Source of the DNA: Caballeronia insecticola
GTDB taxonomy: Bacteria > Pseudomonadota > Gammaproteobacteria > Burkholderiales > Burkholderiaceae
Direction of reading: 5' to 3'
Length of the DNA: 64,000 nt
Assembly: GCF_000402035.1 (NCBI RefSeq)
Contig: NC_021289.1
Coordinates: forward strand, 434,001-498,000
A program made the translations under genes and the position numbers. Each line of letters begins with the position of its first letter. The stretch's first letter is position 1. This document shows positions 1 through 7,844 of this stretch, piece after piece. Below the pieces are notes generated by a model. It was given only the letters and a program-made list of their open reading frames with translations. It made no database searches and was not told the DNA's origin.

Positions 1-418
1 TCGCGTACATTGCGGCGACGGTGCGCTTAGCCGCGTCTCTCAAATCGGCGCCGGGCGTTTCGATGCTGACATAGCCTGCTCGCAGATAGCCGCGCGAGAA
101 ACGCATCTTGCCGCCAGATGCGTCGGCGACGGAGGAACGCGGAAAGCCCGCGATGACATCGCAGTCGCGTGCAAGGGTCTTGTCGAGTTCGCGGAGTGAC
201 ACGCCGTCGTCATCGCCTTCGCCAATACCATGTTCGACGAACGTCGCAACCATGTTGGCTTGAGCGAAAGCGGCATGCGCAACGGCGCGGTCAAGCGCCG
301 CGGACGGACTGCCGGGAAAGGTGCAAATCTTCACGGCTGCATCCGAAGGCGACGGCGTCAGCGCGATGCATGCGGCAAGCATGCTCACGGCGCGAATGCG
401 GTTAAGGAATTGATTCAT
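1..418 (-). CDS. Periplasmic substrate-binding-like protein linked to the quinoprotein dehydrogenase (3' end outside window)
   Basis: The frame stays open from an ATG at 418 to the left edge, so only about 139 N-terminal residues are visible. It begins with a hydrophobic signal peptide (MNQFLNRIRAVSMLAACIAL) and continues with CDVIAGFPRSS and RAGYVSIETP. These resemble the extracellular solute-binding proteins found beside PQQ alcohol dehydrogenases (XoxJ/MoxJ type). It lies 99 bp downstream of the dehydrogenase on the same strand, so cotranscription is likely. In known systems such proteins are periplasmic partners of the dehydrogenase, possibly in maturation. The family call rests on half a protein plus context, so the role is inferred. 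Confidence 0.6.
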   Translation of the reverse strand, partial: MNQFLNRIRAVSMLAACIALTPSPSDAAVKICTFPGSPSAALDRAVAHAAFAQANMVATFVEHGIGEGDDDGVSLRELDKTLARDCDVIAGFPRSSVADASGGKMRFSRGYLRAGYVSIETPGADLRDAAKRTVAAMYA

Positions 419-450
419 GTCTGTACGTCCGATGAAATCGATGAGAACCG

Positions 451-474
451 CGAGCGCGCAATGAAGCGCGCTCG
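451..474. other. 9-bp perfect stem-loop between dehydrogenase and binding-protein genes
   Basis: CGAGCGCGC and GCGCGCTCG form a perfect 9-bp stem around a 6-base loop. No T-run follows on either strand, so it is not a standard intrinsic terminator. It sits in the 99-bp gap between the dehydrogenase stop and the next start, where an RNA hairpin could protect or process the upstream message. Confidence 0.35.
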
Positions 475-517
475 TCGTCTTAGTCAGATCATTTGAATAA
501 CGACGCTTAAGCGCGGC

Positions 518-2254
518 CTAGGTGCGATTGAGCGCGAACACGTAAAGCGTGCCGCCGCGCGGCACCTTGTCTGCCGCCTTCGCCATCGGGCCGCCCCAGA
601 TCGGGTTTGCGCCGCCATAACCTGCAAGCACCGCAACGTATTCCTTGCCGTCGATCTCATAGACCGATGGCTGCGCGATGATGCCGCTCGCAAGCTTGGG
701 GCTTTGCCACAGGACTTTTCCGGTCGCTTCGTCGAAGGCATAGAGATGACCGTCGAGCGAGCCGCTAAACGCGAGACCACCTGCAGTTGTCGCTACACCG
801 CCGTTCCAGGGCAGCTTGCTCCAGTGGCTCCAGACCTTCTTGCCCGTATCGACGTCGATCGCTTGCAACTCGCCGTATCCCTTGCTGTTGGGCTCGGGCT
901 TGATCTCGAAGCCTTCGCCGAGATAAGGCAGGCCTTCCATGTAATTCACCGATTTTCCTGATAGCGACATGCACGCATGCAAGGCCGGCACGATCGCGAG
1001 ATGCTTTTGCGGATCGTATGAAACGGACCACCAGTTCTTGCCGCCCAGAAAGCTCGGGCACGTTTCGATGGTCGTACCGGCCTTCGGATACTTCGACGCG
1101 TCCTGCACCGGCTTGCCATCCGGGGTATAGCCCGTCACCGATGTCGCGGTGACGAAGGGGCGCGCATAGATCAGCTTGCCGTTGCTGCGATCGATCGCAT
1201 GGAAAAAGCCGTTACGGTCCGCATGAAGAATGGCGTCGTATTCCTTGCCTTCGTACTTGATGTTCGCAAGCACGGGCGTGTTGACTCCGTCATAGTCCCA
1301 TGTGTCATGCGACGTGTATTGATAGTGCCATTTGAGATCGCCCGTCTTGGGGTCGAGTGCAAGCAATGAATCGGAATAGAGGTTATCGCCCGGGCGCAAA
1401 TCCGCGAGCCATGGCCCCGGATTGCCCACGCCCCAGTAAAGTGTCTTGCTTGCAGCGTCGTATGTACCGGTGAGCCACGCGGGCGCGCCGCCGTGTTCCT
1501 GCATGCCGTCAGGCCAGGTATTTCCACCGGGTTCTTTCGCACCGGGCACCGTATAGCGTTTCCAGAGCACCTTGCCATCGGCGGGATCCAGTGCGGCGAT
1601 AAAGCCGCGCGCGCCGTACTCGCCACCGGAACTGCCGACGACGATCGCGCCATCGAGCGCGAGGGGCGCAAGCGAGAACGCATAGCCCACGCCCGGTTCG
1701 AACATCGCTTTCTTCCAGATGAGGGCGCCGGTTTGCGCATCGAGCGCGGCGACTTCGCCGTTCAACATCGCCACATAGACATTCTTGCCATAGAGCGCGA
1801 CGCCGCGATTGACCACATCGCAACACGCCGTCTTGAACGATTCTGCACCGAGCTTGGGTTCGTATTTCCAGAGCTGTTTGCCGGTTGCGGCATCGAATGC
1901 ATAGACGTTGTCCTTTGGCGTCGTCACAAAGAGAAATCGTCCGTTGACGATAGGCGTTGCTTCGAAGCCTTGCTGAAGATCGGCGGGGAACTTATAGCTC
2001 CACGTTTGCTTAAGGCTCTTTACGTTGCTCGTGTCGATCTGCTTGAGCGGCGAATGACCATGGCCGTTATAGGTGCGGTAATAAGTGAGCCAGCCTGGAT
2101 CATCCTGCGCGCTCGTAAGACGTTCATAACTGACGTCCGGATATTGCGAGGGTGCGGTGTCGGCGGCGACTGTCTGTTGCGAAGCGAAGCCGAACGCGGC
2201 GGCGCCTGCGGCGATGGCGGCAATGCGCATGGCGGGACTCAAGCGTGTCTTCAT
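518..2254 (-). CDS. PQQ-dependent alcohol dehydrogenase, predicted lanthanide-dependent type
   Basis: A 578-residue secreted quinoprotein of the methanol/ethanol dehydrogenase family. It should oxidise an alcohol in the periplasm with PQQ and pass electrons to a cytochrome c. A signal peptide occupies about residues 1-31, then tryptophan-docking beta-propeller repeats. The adjacent cysteines that form the unusual vicinal disulfide are at 144-145. Probable metal and active-site residues are Glu212, Asn278 and Asp320, in DTWDYDGVN. The extra Asp322, two residues after the catalytic Asp, is the residue that separates lanthanide enzymes (XoxF, PedH/ExaF) from calcium enzymes, which have Ala or Ser there. 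The start has a good site (AGGAG, 7 bp before ATG). A sigma-54 promoter lies at 2310-2324. Substrate is unknown; the length without a fused cytochrome fits a soluble enzyme. Confidence 0.9.
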   Translation of the reverse strand: MKTRLSPAMRIAAIAAGAAAFGFASQQTVAADTAPSQYPDVSYERLTSAQDDPGWLTYYRTYNGHGHSPLKQIDTSNVKSLKQTWSYKFPADLQQGFEATPIVNGRFLFVTTPKDNVYAFDAATGKQLWKYEPKLGAESFKTACCDVVNRGVALYGKNVYVAMLNGEVAALDAQTGALIWKKAMFEPGVGYAFSLAPLALDGAIVVGSSGGEYGARGFIAALDPADGKVLWKRYTVPGAKEPGGNTWPDGMQEHGGAPAWLTGTYDAASKTLYWGVGNPGPWLADLRPGDNLYSDSLLALDPKTGDLKWHYQYTSHDTWDYDGVNTPVLANIKYEGKEYDAILHADRNGFFHAIDRSNGKLIYARPFVTATSVTGYTPDGKPVQDASKYPKAGTTIETCPSFLGGKNWWSVSYDPQKHLAIVPALHACMSLSGKSVNYMEGLPYLGEGFEIKPEPNSKGYGELQAIDVDTGKKVWSHWSKLPWNGGVATTAGGLAFSGSLDGHLYAFDEATGKVLWQSPKLASGIIAQPSVYEIDGKEYVAVLAGYGGANPIWGGPMAKAADKVPRGGTLYVFALNRT

Positions 2255-2309
2255 TGTTGTCTCCTGGAATTTCTATATAGGCATGCGAAACGGTTGCGCG
2301 CTGATCAAG

Positions 2310-2324
2310 GCAAGTCACGTGCCA
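2310..2324 (-). promoter_or_regulatory. Sigma-54 promoter of the PQQ dehydrogenase
   Basis: On the minus strand the sequence reads TGGCAC-GTGAC-TTGC, an essentially perfect -24/-12 element with the required 10 bases between the GG and GC pairs. Transcription would start near 2298, about 45 bp before the dehydrogenase ATG. The sigma-54 activator encoded upstream is the obvious regulator. Confidence 0.85.
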
Positions 2325-2424
2325 TTGCCGATTCATGCGCTCGCATGCCTTGCTGCATGCGGGTATTGCTCGAACGACGATGCATTGCCGCGCCGCGCGG
2401 CTTATGTTCATGTGTGTTGCATCG

Positions 2425-2436
2425 TGGAGCAGTGAG
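2425..2436. promoter_or_regulatory. Candidate activator site, copy 2 of a shared 12-bp motif
   Basis: TGGAGCAGTGAG lies 102 bp upstream of the -24 element of the dehydrogenase promoter. The same 12 bases occur in inverted orientation 109 bp upstream of the pqqA promoter. The spacing is typical for enhancers bound by sigma-54 activators. The copy at 3093-3104 partly codes for the end of the regulator, so coincidence is possible. Confidence 0.4.
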
Positions 2437-2481
2437 ACGTTCGCGTGTTGCCCGATGTGACAGTGCCGATTCGAGCGATGC

Positions 2482-2763
2482 TTAGTCGAGCCAGCCGAGA
2501 CGACGCGCTTCATCGATAAAGCGATAGACATCGACAGCCAGACCCGAGGTGCCGAAGCGCGCTTCGAGTTCGCCGATGATGTCGTCCAGCGCGCGCGTGC
2601 CATCGCAACGGGCGAGTATCTCGCCTGCGCTGCGATTCAATTCGATAGAGCCGCCCGCATGCACGATCTCGCACGAGCCCATATCGGCATGCCAATGCAG
2701 CTTCAAGAGCGCGCGCAAACGCGGGCGCGTGCGTGTGTCCGCGCGCGCGTTCGTCCGATTCAT
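2482..2763 (-). CDS. pqqD: PqqD, peptide chaperone of PQQ biosynthesis
   Basis: A 93-residue protein with PqqD features: IELNRSAGEILARCDGTRAL, then DDIIGELEARFG and the conserved ending VYRFIDEARRLGWLD. PqqD binds the PqqA precursor peptide and presents it to the radical SAM enzyme PqqE in the cytoplasm. The frame extends 19 codons further upstream, but the ATG at 2763 gives the normal family length; neither start has a strong ribosome site. It follows pqqA by 72 bp. No pqqB, pqqC or pqqE is in the window, so the rest of the pathway must lie elsewhere if the cofactor is made. Confidence 0.85.
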   Translation of the reverse strand: MNRTNARADTRTRPRLRALLKLHWHADMGSCEIVHAGGSIELNRSAGEILARCDGTRALDDIIGELEARFGTSGLAVDVYRFIDEARRLGWLD

Positions 2764-2835
2764 GTGCGGTGGGTCTTTAGACGAGCGTGCCCGGGTTGCG
2801 TCAAATGCGAACCCGGGCACGTCTTTAAGGAAGAA

Positions 2836-2910
2836 CTAGCGTGTGGCGATATACATCGTAATCTCAAATCCGAAACGCATATCGGTAAAAGCCGGCGTGG
2901 TCCATTGCAT
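2836..2910 (-). CDS. pqqA: PqqA, PQQ precursor peptide (24 residues)
   Basis: A tiny gene coding [20 protein letters not shown] followed by IATR. Glu16 and Tyr20, separated by three residues in the FGFEITMY context, are the pair that PqqE crosslinks to build pyrroloquinoline quinone. The length matches known PqqA peptides. A clear ribosome site (AAGGAG, 6 bp before ATG) precedes it, and a sigma-54 promoter lies about 60 bp upstream. It is first in the pqqA-pqqD-dehydrogenase series. At 75 bp it falls below usual gene-calling limits. Confidence 0.93.
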   Translation of the reverse strand: MQWTTPAFTDMRFGFEITMYIATR

Positions 2911-2970
2911 GACTATCTCCTTGACGGTTCGAGTAATGACCGCGATTCATTCGCAATCGATTATAGGAAC

Positions 2971-2985
2971 GCAAGCTTTGTGCCT
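2971..2985 (-). promoter_or_regulatory. Sigma-54 promoter of pqqA
   Basis: On the minus strand AGGCAC-AAAGC-TTGC has the invariant GG and GC separated by 10 bases; only the first base departs from TGGCAC. The start of transcription would fall near 2959, about 50 bp before pqqA. A 16-bp palindrome and the shared 12-bp motif lie upstream of it. Confidence 0.78.
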
Positions 2986-3053
2986 TCAATGAGCCGGACC
3001 GAATTTATATGGCTGACCCTTTCAGTTCAATTTCGCTAAGCGAAGCCCCCTTG

Positions 3054-3069
3054 CGATACACGTGTATCG
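3054..3069. promoter_or_regulatory. 16-bp perfect palindrome upstream of the pqqA promoter
   Basis: CGATACACGTGTATCG is fully self-complementary. It lies about 70 bp upstream of the -24 element of the pqqA promoter and downstream of the regulator stop codon, a suitable place for a dimeric activator. No equivalent palindrome is seen before the dehydrogenase promoter. Confidence 0.4.
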
Positions 3070-3092
3070 AAGTGGAACAGCGGGTGCAACAA

Positions 3093-3104
3093 CTCACTGC
3101 TCCA
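3093..3104. promoter_or_regulatory. Candidate activator site, copy 1 of a shared 12-bp motif
   Basis: The minus strand reads TGGAGCAGTGAG, identical to positions 2425-2436 but opposite in orientation relative to the promoter. It overlaps the last codons and stop of the sigma-54 activator gene. A related half, CTGTTCCA on the minus strand, follows about 18 bases later and forms an imperfect dyad with TGGAGCAG. Confidence 0.35.
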
Positions 3105-5031
3105 TCGGTGTACAGCCGGGCAGCTTGCGATAGATCGTATTGCGTGAAATGCCGAGCGCGCGCGCCGCGGCGGACACGTTGCCGCGGTGACGCGCAAGCG
3201 TCGCTGCGATCACCGAGGCCGTGACTTCCTGCAGGCGTCCCGCCGCGAATGCCATTGAGCATGCCTCAGGCACGTCAGGCACGGCGCTTACGGCTTCGTC
3301 GAAGAAGTCTTCGGGAAGATGTTCGCGACGAATGCAACCGTCATCGTCGACCATGGCGGCCGCGGTGCGCAGCAGATTGCCCAATTGCCGGCAATTGCCC
3401 GGCCATGGGTAATGCTCGAAGAGTTGCATGACCTCTTCGTCGATAGACAGGCGCACGCCGTATGCTTCTTCGGCATCCACCATGTCGAGCATCTTGGCGA
3501 TCACGGCCGCAAGGTCCGTGCGCTCGCGCAACGGCGGCAGCTTGACCACGAGTCCATTAAGCCGGTAATACAAATCTTCGCGGAAGCGGTTCTGCGCAAT
3601 CATCTCGCGCAAGTTGCGGTGCGTCGCGCAGATGATCGCGACGTCGACCGGTATCGATTTGCTGGATCCCAAAGGATCGATGACGCGCTCCTGCAGCACG
3701 CGCAAGAGTCGCACTTGCAGTGGATAAGGCATGTCGCCGATCTCGTCGAGAAAGAGCGTGCCGCCATTGGCTTGCATGAGCTTGCCCGCCGCGCCCTTGC
3801 GCCTTGCGCCCGTGAATGCGCCTTCTTCGTAGCCGAAAAGCTCCGATTCGATCAGGTTCTCCGGAATCGATGCGCAGTTCACCGCGATGAAAGGCCCGGC
3901 ACGACGCGGCGAATCGCAGTGAATGGCTTGCGCCAATAACTCCTTACCGGTGCCCGTCTCGCCGGTGATGAGGATCGGTATGTCTTTTCCGATGACCTTG
4001 CGTACCTTGCCGATCACGGCGGAGACCTTTGCATCGCCGGTGTCGAGCGAAGCAAGTTTCGATGTTTTGTCGAGGGGCACGGACGGCTTCGATGCCGCTT
4101 TCATCGGAAGCGACAAGGCAGGCATATTGGCGATGGGCGAGCGATTCAAACGCACGCGCGCGCAGACCACTGCACCGTTGTTCAGATCGAGCGTTGTGTG
4201 CGCGTCGCGACTCGCACGCGAACGGTCGATCAATTGCGCGCTCGGTAATCCGAACAGTGACGAAAGTGTGTGTGCGCGCAAACTCGTGAGCGGCAGGCCG
4301 AACTGAAACTGCGCGCTGCGATTGGCGGAGAGAAAGCGGCCATCGCCCGTGAAGGCCATGATGCCTTCCATCAACGTGCCGAGAAATTCGGGGCGGCTAT
4401 GAAACGCGATTTGCAGCATGCCCTGAAAAGTGCTGGAAAACAGATGGTTTTCGATCATCTGCACCGACATGCGTGCGAGCGCCATGGTGTGACGATGGTA
4501 GCTGCGATGGTCGCCCGTCACGTCGAGCACGCCGATCAACTCGCCGTATGGATCGAGAATCGGCACGCTGGAACAGGTTAGAAAGCGATTGGCGGCGAGA
4601 TAGTGCTGATCGCCGTGCACGACGGTCGGTGTGCATTCGGCGATAGCCGTGCCGATAGCATTGGTGCCCTGGCGTTCCTCGGCCCAGTTCGCACCGGCCC
4701 TGAGCGCGACTTTCTCGGCGCGGGCGAGGAAGTCGTCGTCGCCGGTCGAGTGAAGGATAAGACCTTGCGCATCGGTCAGCACAATCATGCTTTGCGTATT
4801 GACGATCTGCTCGCGCAGTGTCTCCATGACCGGCGTCGCATGTGCGCACAACACACGATTCTGTTCGAGCTTCAGGCGCAATTCGCCTTGAGTGAGCACG
4901 TCGTAGTCGGGGCATGTCGATGCGTTCAGACCGAACGTCTCCGATCGCTCGTGCGCCTTGCGAATTGACGGAATCAGCCAGTTGTTCTGTCGTTCATTGG
5001 GGAAAGCCGCAATATCGTGGATGTCTTGCAT
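3094..5031 (-). CDS. AcoR-family sigma-54-dependent transcriptional activator
   Basis: A 645-residue enhancer-binding protein. An N-terminal GAF-like sensor region (about 60-200) precedes an AAA+ domain with Walker A GETGTGKE (357-364), the sigma-54 contact loop GAFTGA (404-409) and Walker B GGTLFLDEIGD. The C terminus carries a Fis-type helix-turn-helix (GNVSAAARALGISRNTIYRK). The intact GAFTGA loop predicts real sigma-54 activation. The frame opens at 5229, but GGAGGA stands just before two consecutive ATGs; the second, at 5031, has the better spacing. It lies directly upstream of the two sigma-54 promoters on the same strand and probably senses an alcohol, aldehyde or related signal. Confidence 0.9.
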   Translation of the reverse strand: MQDIHDIAAFPNERQNNWLIPSIRKAHERSETFGLNASTCPDYDVLTQGELRLKLEQNRVLCAHATPVMETLREQIVNTQSMIVLTDAQGLILHSTGDDDFLARAEKVALRAGANWAEERQGTNAIGTAIAECTPTVVHGDQHYLAANRFLTCSSVPILDPYGELIGVLDVTGDHRSYHRHTMALARMSVQMIENHLFSSTFQGMLQIAFHSRPEFLGTLMEGIMAFTGDGRFLSANRSAQFQFGLPLTSLRAHTLSSLFGLPSAQLIDRSRASRDAHTTLDLNNGAVVCARVRLNRSPIANMPALSLPMKAASKPSVPLDKTSKLASLDTGDAKVSAVIGKVRKVIGKDIPILITGETGTGKELLAQAIHCDSPRRAGPFIAVNCASIPENLIESELFGYEEGAFTGARRKGAAGKLMQANGGTLFLDEIGDMPYPLQVRLLRVLQERVIDPLGSSKSIPVDVAIICATHRNLREMIAQNRFREDLYYRLNGLVVKLPPLRERTDLAAVIAKMLDMVDAEEAYGVRLSIDEEVMQLFEHYPWPGNCRQLGNLLRTAAAMVDDDGCIRREHLPEDFFDEAVSAVPDVPEACSMAFAAGRLQEVTASVIAATLARHRGNVSAAARALGISRNTIYRKLPGCTPMEQ

Positions 5032-5225
5032 CATCTCCTCCGTGTGCACGCGCCGGTCGAATCGCCGGATGGTCGAGCGCCTGGAAAAGCAAGTCTTGCG
5101 CCAATGCGCCGCGCGTCGTGCGGATGTCAGTAAAACGAAAGGAGATGATGTTGTCGCGGTGACTACGTCTGCCCGAGGCACATGCCAGGCCTGTCCGGAC
5201 GCTCTATGCCTTCGTCCGGTCCTTT

Positions 5226-5264
5226 GCATTCAAAATGCAGGATGCCGTTATGCGTTATGCATAC
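5226..5264. repeat. AT-rich intergenic repeat, ATGCCGTT type, copy 1
   Basis: GCATTCAAAATGC followed by ATGCCGTTATGCGTTATG. The second part matches 16 of 18 bases at 58185-58202 (ATGCCGTTTTGCGTTTTG). It lies between the sigma-54 activator and the 3' end of the LysE gene. It contrasts with the GC-rich surroundings and appears to belong to a small family of short intergenic repeats. Confidence 0.5.
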
Positions 5265-5268
5265 GTCA

Positions 5269-5913
5269 TCACAAGCCGGCCTTGCTCGCCGTCAAAACGA
5301 GACGCAAGCCGAGCGCGGCGATCACGCTCGATGCGACGCGATCGATCCACTTCTTCGCGCGCAGATACATCTCGCGCGGCCGCTTGCTGGAGAAGCCCAG
5401 CGCGACGATGGTGTACCAGCCCGTTTCGATCGCGAACACCATCGGCGGCAGCACGAAGTAGCACCACAGCGGCGGATGCTGCGGCAGAAGCGCCGCGAAA
5501 ATGCTGCCGTACCAGATCGCCGTCTTCGGATTGCTCAGTTGCGTCGAAAGACCGAGCCAGAACGACCTGCGTGCATTGCTCGCGGGCACGGACGCGTCGC
5601 GCTGCATCGACATTTGCATCGGCTGCGCGGCGCCGCGCCATATTTTCGAGGCGATATAAATCAGGTAGAGGCCGCCCGCCACCTTCAGCCCGATATACAG
5701 CCATTCGACGGCGACAAGCAACGTGTACAACCCGGCGAGCGCGATCCCGCCGAAGAAGATGCCGCCCACGCCCATGCCCAATGCGGTCGCCAGTCCGTCA
5801 GCACGCGAGACGCCGATGGCATTGCGGGCCACGATCACGAAGCTCGGGCCGGGAATCATCGCGCCCAGCAAAAGCGAGAACAGAATCGCGAGTACGGCGG
5901 TGGATGCGCTCAT
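5269..5913 (-). CDS. LysE/RhtB-family amino-acid exporter
   Basis: A 214-residue inner-membrane protein with about six hydrophobic helices. It has the family N-terminal pattern LFSLLLGAMIPGPSFVIVAR and the mid-protein motif LGLSTQLSNPKTAIWYGSIF. Members export amino acids or small metabolites by proton exchange; the substrate cannot be read from sequence. The start at 5913 is chosen over an upstream ATG at 5964 because AAGGAG stands 9 bp before it and the protein then begins at the first membrane helix. A strong stem-loop (5927-5967) covers the leader between the preceding diguanylate cyclase and this start. Confidence 0.88.
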   Translation of the reverse strand: MSASTAVLAILFSLLLGAMIPGPSFVIVARNAIGVSRADGLATALGMGVGGIFFGGIALAGLYTLLVAVEWLYIGLKVAGGLYLIYIASKIWRGAAQPMQMSMQRDASVPASNARRSFWLGLSTQLSNPKTAIWYGSIFAALLPQHPPLWCYFVLPPMVFAIETGWYTIVALGFSSKRPREMYLRAKKWIDRVASSVIAALGLRLVLTASKAGL

Positions 5914-5926
5914 CGGCTTGTCTCCT

Positions 5927-5967
5927 TGTATGCTGCATGCAAAGTGCCGGATTGCATACAGCATGCA
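5927..5967. other. 16-bp imperfect stem-loop before the LysE gene
   Basis: TGTATGCTGCATGCAA and TTGCATACAGCATGCA pair at 14 of 16 positions around a 9-base loop. It lies between the diguanylate cyclase stop (5996) and the LysE ribosome site, with no T-run after it. It may be an operator or an RNA leader structure; it also shares the TGCATAC/GCATGC character of the nearby intergenic repeats. Confidence 0.4.
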
Positions 5968-5995
5968 TCATACGCTCGACGTCGCGCGTTCCGCT

Positions 5996-7576
5996 TCAGA
6001 CGCTGCCGCTCGCGACGCTGTCCTCATGAACTGCGCGATTGCGGCCGGCGCGCTTGGCGAGATAGAGGGCAGCGTCGGCGCTGCTGAGCAGCTTGAGGGC
6101 GTCGTCGCTATGGCGCGGCGAGGTTGTGGCGCAACCGATGCTGATGGTCAGCACGCCCCTCGGCGCCGCGCTGTTCGGCACCGCGAGTTCTTCCACCTTC
6201 GCACGCAGGCGTTCGGCGAACGTGAACGCACCGCTTGCGGCGGCGGCCGGCAGCACGACCACGAATTCCTCGCCGCCATAGCGCGCGACGATATCGCCGG
6301 GCCGGTTCACAGAATTCTGAATGCAATCGGCCACTGCGATCAGCGCGTCGTCGCCCATCGCGTGACCATAGGTGTCGTTGTAAAGCTTGAAGTGATCGAC
6401 ATCGATGAATAGCACGGAGATCGGTTGATCAGCACGCCGTGCGCGCCGCCATTCCTCGTCCAGACGGCGGTCGAGCGCGCGGCGGTTGCAAAGGCCGGTG
6501 AGGGCGTCGGTGCCCGCGAGCCGTTGCAGCTTTTCCTGCGCGATTGCCCGCGAGCGTAATGAAATCGCCAGCAGCCACGAGATGACGATAAAGCCGCTTC
6601 CGAACAGCAGCGTGAGGCCGCCGATCATGGTGCTGCGTTCCCGCCATCCTTCGAGGACGTCTTCTTCCGCCGGCGCGACCGCCGCGATCAGATGCGTGCC
6701 CGGCACGCGCTGGAAGGTGTAGAGCCGCCGCACACCATCGAGCGGCGACGTGGAAATATAGGAGCCGGAAGACTGGTCCTTCATCGCGCCGAAGGTCGGG
6801 GATCGGGCGACATAATTCGTGCTGTCCCCCGGCAAGGCCGGCTTGCGCGCGATCATCACGCCATCCTGTTGCACGATGAATACCGAGCCGGAGCGGCCAA
6901 CGTTCACACGTGCGAGCAGCGCCTTGAAGTACGTGACGTTCAACGCGATGACTGCGACGCCTGCGAACGAGCCGTCGGGCGCATCGATACGTCGACTCAT
7001 CGCGAGCGAAGCTGCGTCTTTACGGAGCCGCGAAACGTAGGGTCCGGAGATATAGAGCCCCATGTCCGGATTGTCGGCGTGGACCTTGAAGTAATCGCGA
7101 TCATTGAAGAGCAGGTCCGCATGTTCCGATGGATCGCGTTCGACGACGATGCGGCCCTCGCGATTCATGACGAATGCGCCGCCGACATAGTTCATACCGG
7201 TAGCGCCATCGAACAGAACGAGCTTGCGCAAGTCGGGAGGCAGCGTCATGACCGCCGGATTCTTCGCGCCGCTGACGATGGTGCGCAAGGACAGATCGCT
7301 CGATTCGATGTTGCGCGTGATATCGGCGCTCAACGTGGCGACGAGATTGGCCGATGCCACATGCGCGTTCTGCAACGCCTGCGCGCGACCTTGCCATAAC
7401 GCGGCAAACGACAGCACCGCCATGGAAATGGCAATGGCGGTGCCGATGAGCGCCGCAAGCATCGGCACGCGCGAGAACACGTCGGCGATGCGCATCGCAG
7501 CGGTGCTGTTGCGTCGCATCAGCCGGCGGCTAAATACGCGTCCGGTCTTGCGAACGGCATTCAAACTGGGCGGCAT
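5996..7576 (-). CDS. Membrane diguanylate cyclase with periplasmic sensor domain
   Basis: A 526-residue enzyme that makes cyclic di-GMP. Transmembrane helices at about 38-62 and 316-340 bracket a periplasmic Cache-like sensor domain of roughly 250 residues. The cytoplasmic GGDEF domain follows, with LTGLCNRRAL, FIDVDHFKLYNDTYGHAMGD and an intact catalytic GGEEF at 434-438. RPGD at 425-428, five residues before GGEEF, is an intact inhibitory I-site, so product feedback is expected. The start has GGAG 8 bp upstream. It is divergent from the M81 peptidase gene across 268 bp. The signal sensed is unknown. Confidence 0.92.
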   Translation of the reverse strand: MPPSLNAVRKTGRVFSRRLMRRNSTAAMRIADVFSRVPMLAALIGTAIAISMAVLSFAALWQGRAQALQNAHVASANLVATLSADITRNIESSDLSLRTIVSGAKNPAVMTLPPDLRKLVLFDGATGMNYVGGAFVMNREGRIVVERDPSEHADLLFNDRDYFKVHADNPDMGLYISGPYVSRLRKDAASLAMSRRIDAPDGSFAGVAVIALNVTYFKALLARVNVGRSGSVFIVQQDGVMIARKPALPGDSTNYVARSPTFGAMKDQSSGSYISTSPLDGVRRLYTFQRVPGTHLIAAVAPAEEDVLEGWRERSTMIGGLTLLFGSGFIVISWLLAISLRSRAIAQEKLQRLAGTDALTGLCNRRALDRRLDEEWRRARRADQPISVLFIDVDHFKLYNDTYGHAMGDDALIAVADCIQNSVNRPGDIVARYGGEEFVVVLPAAAASGAFTFAERLRAKVEELAVPNSAAPRGVLTISIGCATTSPRHSDDALKLLSSADAALYLAKRAGRNRAVHEDSVASGSV

Positions 7577-7800
7577 TCACGTTCTCCGCGTGGTGCGATC
7601 CGCTCGGCCTATCGGTGCAGCGACGCCTCGCATCGTGTCGAATACTCCGGAATTGACGGGCTGAAATGCAAACAGGCAGTGCGCCTGGCGAATGTTCAAC
7701 TCTGGATTGTAGACGCTTGGGCCGCCGCGGTTTCGCACGGGCGTACGTCTCTGTATGATGAGCGAGCGAATGCACATAGCCGAAACATCTTGTTTTCTCG

Positions 7801-7820
7801 AGTAGACAGAGTTGTCTACT
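7801..7820. promoter_or_regulatory. Perfect 8+8 inverted repeat, candidate operator of the M81 gene
   Basis: AGTAGACA-GAGT-TGTCTACT is a perfect inverted repeat ending 11 bp before the ribosome site of the peptidase gene. A further GTAGAC half-site lies near 7710. The position suits repression by a dimeric regulator, GntR type for example, but no regulator gene is adjacent. Confidence 0.55.
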
Positions 7821-7844
7821 TCATTCATCGAAGGAGACATGCGC

